A DNA stretch of 64,000 bases from Rhodocytophaga aerolata. Lineage in GTDB: Bacteria; Bacteroidota; Bacteroidia; Cytophagales; 172606-1. Each line of letters begins with the position of its first letter. Position 1 is the stretch's first letter. Location: assembly GCF_030503435.1 (NCBI RefSeq), contig NZ_JAUKPO010000018.1, forward strand, positions 62,001 to 126,000. Direction: 5' to 3'. Made by a program: the position numbers and the translations under genes. The notes under the pieces are model-generated. The model did not search any database. It was not told the DNA's origin and was given only the letters and a program-made list of their open reading frames with translations. Below, one piece after another: positions 61,131 to 64,000 of the stretch.

Positions 61131-64000
61131 ATGCAATCGTTAAAACATACGTATATTTTACTTTTCCTGACCTGCTTTCTGCATTTATCCTCCAGCTTAG
61201 CACACATACAAACGGATGCTACTTTTGAAAATGCAGAAAACACAGGTGAAATAGCTTTTTCATTAAACGGAAACTGGCAGTTCAAAACAGATCCGAATAC
61301 CATAGGTGAAGAGCAACAATGGTTCGGACCAAATTTTCCAGCCAATGGTTGGGAAAACATGACGGTTCCTGGCAATTGGGATGTAAAGAATGAATATGCC
61401 CACTTCTCCGGCAAAGGATGGTACCGCAAAACCTTTGAAGTACCTGCCCAATGGCAAGGAAAAACGATGCGGTTGCATTTTGAAGCAGTATACCACGATG
61501 CCAAAGTCTGGCTCAACGGACAGCTACTAGTAGAAAGCCACAGCGGTTTTTTTCCTTTCGAATTTGATGTTAGCAAAGTTATTAAACCTGGAACAATAAA
61601 CACCGTGGTAGTTTGTGCAGACAACACCTTTCGGCGGGGAGCTATCTGGAACTGGGGTGGCATACGCCGTCCGGTGAAATTACTAGTAAATAACGCCTTG
61701 CGTATTGAACAGGCACAGGTGGTGGCTACCCCGGACTTAGCCAAAGGAACTGCAGAAGTAACCGTAAAAGTATTGCTGCGCAATGATTCGGATCAACCTA
61801 AATCTGTAAACAGCCTAGCAGTCATCAAGAATAACAATAGCATTGGTAAATCAGCAAATCCTGATAAAAAGCTGACTGCTTCGCTGACTATCCCTGCGAA
61901 TAGTTCTAAAGAATATACGGTAAAAACCACACTCCCCAAATCTCAAACACATCTCTGGCATTTCGACGATCCGCATCTGTACAAACTGGAAGTAACCCTA
62001 AATGAGAATGGTAAGCTAATGCACCAAATACAAGACCGCTTTGGTATCCGCAAAGTAGAAATAGAGGGTTTGCAGCTAAAATTAAACGGAGAACCAGTAC
62101 GCCTGCTTGGCTACAACTGGGTACCCGACGACCGTACTACCGGAAATACATTACCAGCATGGCGCTACAAACAAGACATAGACCTGATGAAAAAAGCAGG
62201 AGCCAACATGGCACGGCTTTCCCACTTGCCTCTCCCAAAAGAAGTCCTGGATTATATAGATGAAAAAGGGATGCTGATCTATAGTGAAATTCCACTCTGG
62301 GGACAAGATGCCTTGGTAGATCTAGATAATCCGTTGCCAAAAGAATGGCTTAAAACCCTTGTTACTACGCAGTTCAACCATCCTTCTATTATTGGCTGGT
62401 GTGTGGGCAATGAGATAGGCTTTATCCATCAGAATCCGAAGGTAATGGAGTATGTCCAATCAGCCATTAATTATGTAAACCAGGAGCTGGACAACTCCAG
62501 AATGGCTGTGTATGTAAGCCACTCCGCGGATGTACAAGTAAAAGACCTAACTGCACCACAGGCCGCAGGCGCCACTAAAAGCAAACAGGCAGCTTCCACT
62601 GCTCCTCATCCAGATGCCATGGACCCGGCTCAATACTCAACTATGGTGCTGTTTAACAAATATGGCAATCTCGGAAAGAATGCAGATAAGGTACATCAGC
62701 TACATCCTGGCAAACCTGTTTTTTACTCCGAATACGGCTATAACTTAACCAGCGAAAACCTGAACCTGGGCGTAATAGATGCCAAAAAGATGCTGAATGA
62801 CATTCGTGGACGAGACTATTTGATGGGGGCTTCTCTGTGGACATTTAACGATTACCGTAGCCTCTGGCAGGCACACGCAGCCTGGAATACCGCTCCTACA
62901 GGCAACCGCAGCTGGGGGATAGTAAATGTATTCCGCCAGCCCAAGCGTGCATATGAAGAATTCCGCCGTGAATATGCACCTATACGATCGTTGTCAGTAG
63001 GAGGAATGAAGGAAGTAAAACCTGGTGAAAAACAAACCTCTACTCTCACGATTCATCCGAGAGCAACACTGGATCTGCCGGCTTATACTTTGCGGAACTA
63101 CCAGCTGGTATGGGAAGTAAAAGACGGGCAAGATAATACGGTAGAGAGCAACTTTGTCCAACTACCTACTATCCAGCCAGGAGACCAACCACTTACTCAG
63201 ACTATCAACTGGACTGTTCCTTCTTCAAATCCAAGTCATATTAAGTTTTCTTTGCTCTCTCCGGTAAACTACCATGTGTATGACACCATCATTTATCTGC
63301 AAAAGCCAGCAGCACCTGTGGTGAAAAAAGTAATTGCGGGAGAAAATGGCGTACGGATTGTGTTCGAGAAAAATGTAACTGCTCCTTATTACACAGTAAA
63401 ATACGGAATAAACGGCTTCACCCGGCAAAGTGACACAACCATCAATCATTATATTGATATTAAAAAACTGGATAAGGATCAACCTTACCAGTTTCAGGTG
63501 ATTGGGATTAATCATTTAGGCGAAGGCACTCCTTCTCAGACAATAACCGCTACTCCTACCACCCAGTTACTTCCTCCGGTAATCTGGCAGGCTGAAGCAG
63601 CTGACAGCAGCTTTTTTATTGGGTATGGGTATGAGAATTATGATTATCTCTACGAAATCAGGTATGGCCTGGAGCAAGATACCACAAAATGGAAAACCTT
63701 GAAAGTAACAACAAAAGGCGTATGCCGGATTCCTAATCTGCAAAACGGCAACACCTATCAATTTCAGATGCGGCGGATTGTACAGCAGTATGTCACCAGC
63801 GGCTGGTCGGAAGTATACGAAGTTACACCTGATGGAAATAGGCCTCCCCGGTCGCCACGGATTACCAGCATTGCCCGCAAAGGCAGTGAAGCAGTAATAG
63901 CTTTTAAGCCAGTAGAGAAAGCTACCGGTTACCTGGTAAGCTATGAAGAAGGTGGCAATGAGAAGCAGTACACACTATCTGGAATGGCTTTAGACTACAT
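61131..64000 (+). CDS. GH2-family glycoside hydrolase with FN3 modules (3' end beyond window)
   Basis: The frame from ATG 61131 (MQSLKHTYILLFLTCFLHLSSSLA, signal peptide) runs open past the right edge, 956 codons so far. Domains in order: sugar-binding jelly-roll (about 35-195, with NWDVKNEYAHFSGKGWYRKTF), immunoglobulin-like domain (about 200-310), and the GH2 TIM barrel (about 315-620). The acid/base is E428 in VGNEIGF and the nucleophile E534 in FYSEYGYN, a spacing of 106 that is normal for the family. FN3-like modules follow from about residue 726 (three partly seen). It should be a retaining beta-galactosidase, -mannosidase, -glucuronidase or similar. It starts 29 bp after the preceding gene. 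Confidence 0.92.
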   Translation, partial: MQSLKHTYILLFLTCFLHLSSSLAHIQTDATFENAENTGEIAFSLNGNWQFKTDPNTIGEEQQWFGPNFPANGWENMTVPGNWDVKNEYAHFSGKGWYRKTFEVPAQWQGKTMRLHFEAVYHDAKVWLNGQLLVESHSGFFPFEFDVSKVIKPGTINTVVVCADNTFRRGAIWNWGGIRRPVKLLVNNALRIEQAQVVATPDLAKGTAEVTVKVLLRNDSDQPKSVNSLAVIKNNNSIGKSANPDKKLTASLTIPANSSKEYTVKTTLPKSQTHLWHFDDPHLYKLEVTLNENGKLMHQIQDRFGIRKVEIEGLQLKLNGEPVRLLGYNWVPDDRTTGNTLPAWRYKQDIDLMKKAGANMARLSHLPLPKEVLDYIDEKGMLIYSEIPLWGQDALVDLDNPLPKEWLKTLVTTQFNHPSIIGWCVGNEIGFIHQNPKVMEYVQSAINYVNQELDNSRMAVYVSHSADVQVKDLTAPQAAGATKSKQAASTAPHPDAMDPAQYSTMVLFNKYGNLGKNADKVHQLHPGKPVFYSEYGYNLTSENLNLGVIDAKKMLNDIRGRDYLMGASLWTFNDYRSLWQAHAAWNTAPTGNRSWGIVNVFRQPKRAYEEFRREYAPIRSLSVGGMKEVKPGEKQTSTLTIHPRATLDLPAYTLRNYQLVWEVKDGQDNTVESNFVQLPTIQPGDQPLTQTINWTVPSSNPSHIKFSLLSPVNYHVYDTIIYLQKPAAPVVKKVIAGENGVRIVFEKNVTAPYYTVKYGINGFTRQSDTTINHYIDIKKLDKDQPYQFQVIGINHLGEGTPSQTITATPTTQLLPPVIWQAEAADSSFFIGYGYENYDYLYEIRYGLEQDTTKWKTLKVTTKGVCRIPNLQNGNTYQFQMRRIVQQYVTSGWSEVYEVTPDGNRPPRSPRITSIARKGSEAVIAFKPVEKATGYLVSYEEGGNEKQYTLSGMALDY

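Noticed and set aside
61049-61783. Long minus-strand frame across the start of the GH2 gene
   Set aside because: The plus strand carries a continuous GH2 gene with its domain motifs here; the opposite frame has no recognisable features.
1-64000. CRISPR array, prophage, transposase or toxin-antitoxin genes
   Set aside because: I looked for direct repeats with spacers, integrase, transposase and capsid motifs and saw none in the window.

Overview
The window comes from a member of the Bacteroidota, most likely the Cytophagales (Rhodocytophaga-like; the genus is a guess). Evidence: three SusC/SusD outer-membrane pairs with the Bacteroidota lipoprotein and TonB-box layout, a FecI/FecR regulator pair, LytS/LytTR and NarL-type two-component genes, TAnnTTTG-type -7 boxes, and short AT-rich spacers between moderately GC genes.

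Layout. 1-1174: end of a NarL-type sensor kinase and its response regulator. 1314-2606: a small secreted protein and a convergent fatty-acid desaturase. 2607-4509: almost 2 kb without a credible protein gene, holding a candidate structured RNA (3875-4190) that is closed like a tRNA and ends in a strong terminator. 4510-13176: ECF sigma factor, FecR anti-sigma, SusC with a signalling (STN) domain, SusD and a TAT-exported pyruvyl-transferase-like protein; this looks like one trans-envelope regulated uptake locus. 13177-18228: poorly conserved genes (propeller lipoprotein, small membrane protein, orphan ExbD) and a 3' tRNA-Thr half that looks like an attachment site. 18229-26314 (minus strand): an efflux operon TolC / HlyD / two ABC ATPases / two ABC-2 permeases behind a TetR regulator with two matching palindromic operators; an adenylate/guanylate cyclase lies at its downstream end. 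27038-33838: LytS/LytTR pair, DUF2147 protein, and a second export system (TolC, HlyD, MacB/FtsX-type permease, LolD-type ATPase). 33839-34890: a DoxX-like gene broken by an in-frame TAG, a doubtful small ORF and a cupin.

35185-50798 is a polysaccharide or glycoside utilisation locus: LacI regulator, tandem cre-like operators, SusC, SusD, then SDR dehydrogenase, MFS transporter, MBL-fold (UlaG-like) hydrolase, enolase-superfamily dehydratase, a DUF6259-like glycoside hydrolase candidate, a quinoprotein dehydrogenase with an inserted cytochrome c domain and a secreted TIM-barrel isomerase-like protein. The set of dehydrogenase, possible lactonase and dehydratase suggests oxidative, non-phosphorylative sugar breakdown. 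52221-64000 is a second LacI-controlled locus: LacI, a perfect 44-bp palindrome, SusC, SusD, a six-hairpin glycosidase-like protein and a GH2 enzyme with FN3 modules that runs off the window.

The strongest candidates for something undescribed are the tRNA-like RNA at 3875-4190, the 44-bp palindromic operator, the oxidative sugar module and the exported pyruvyl-transferase-like protein in a FecIR-SusCD locus. All functions are read from motifs by eye; no database search was possible.
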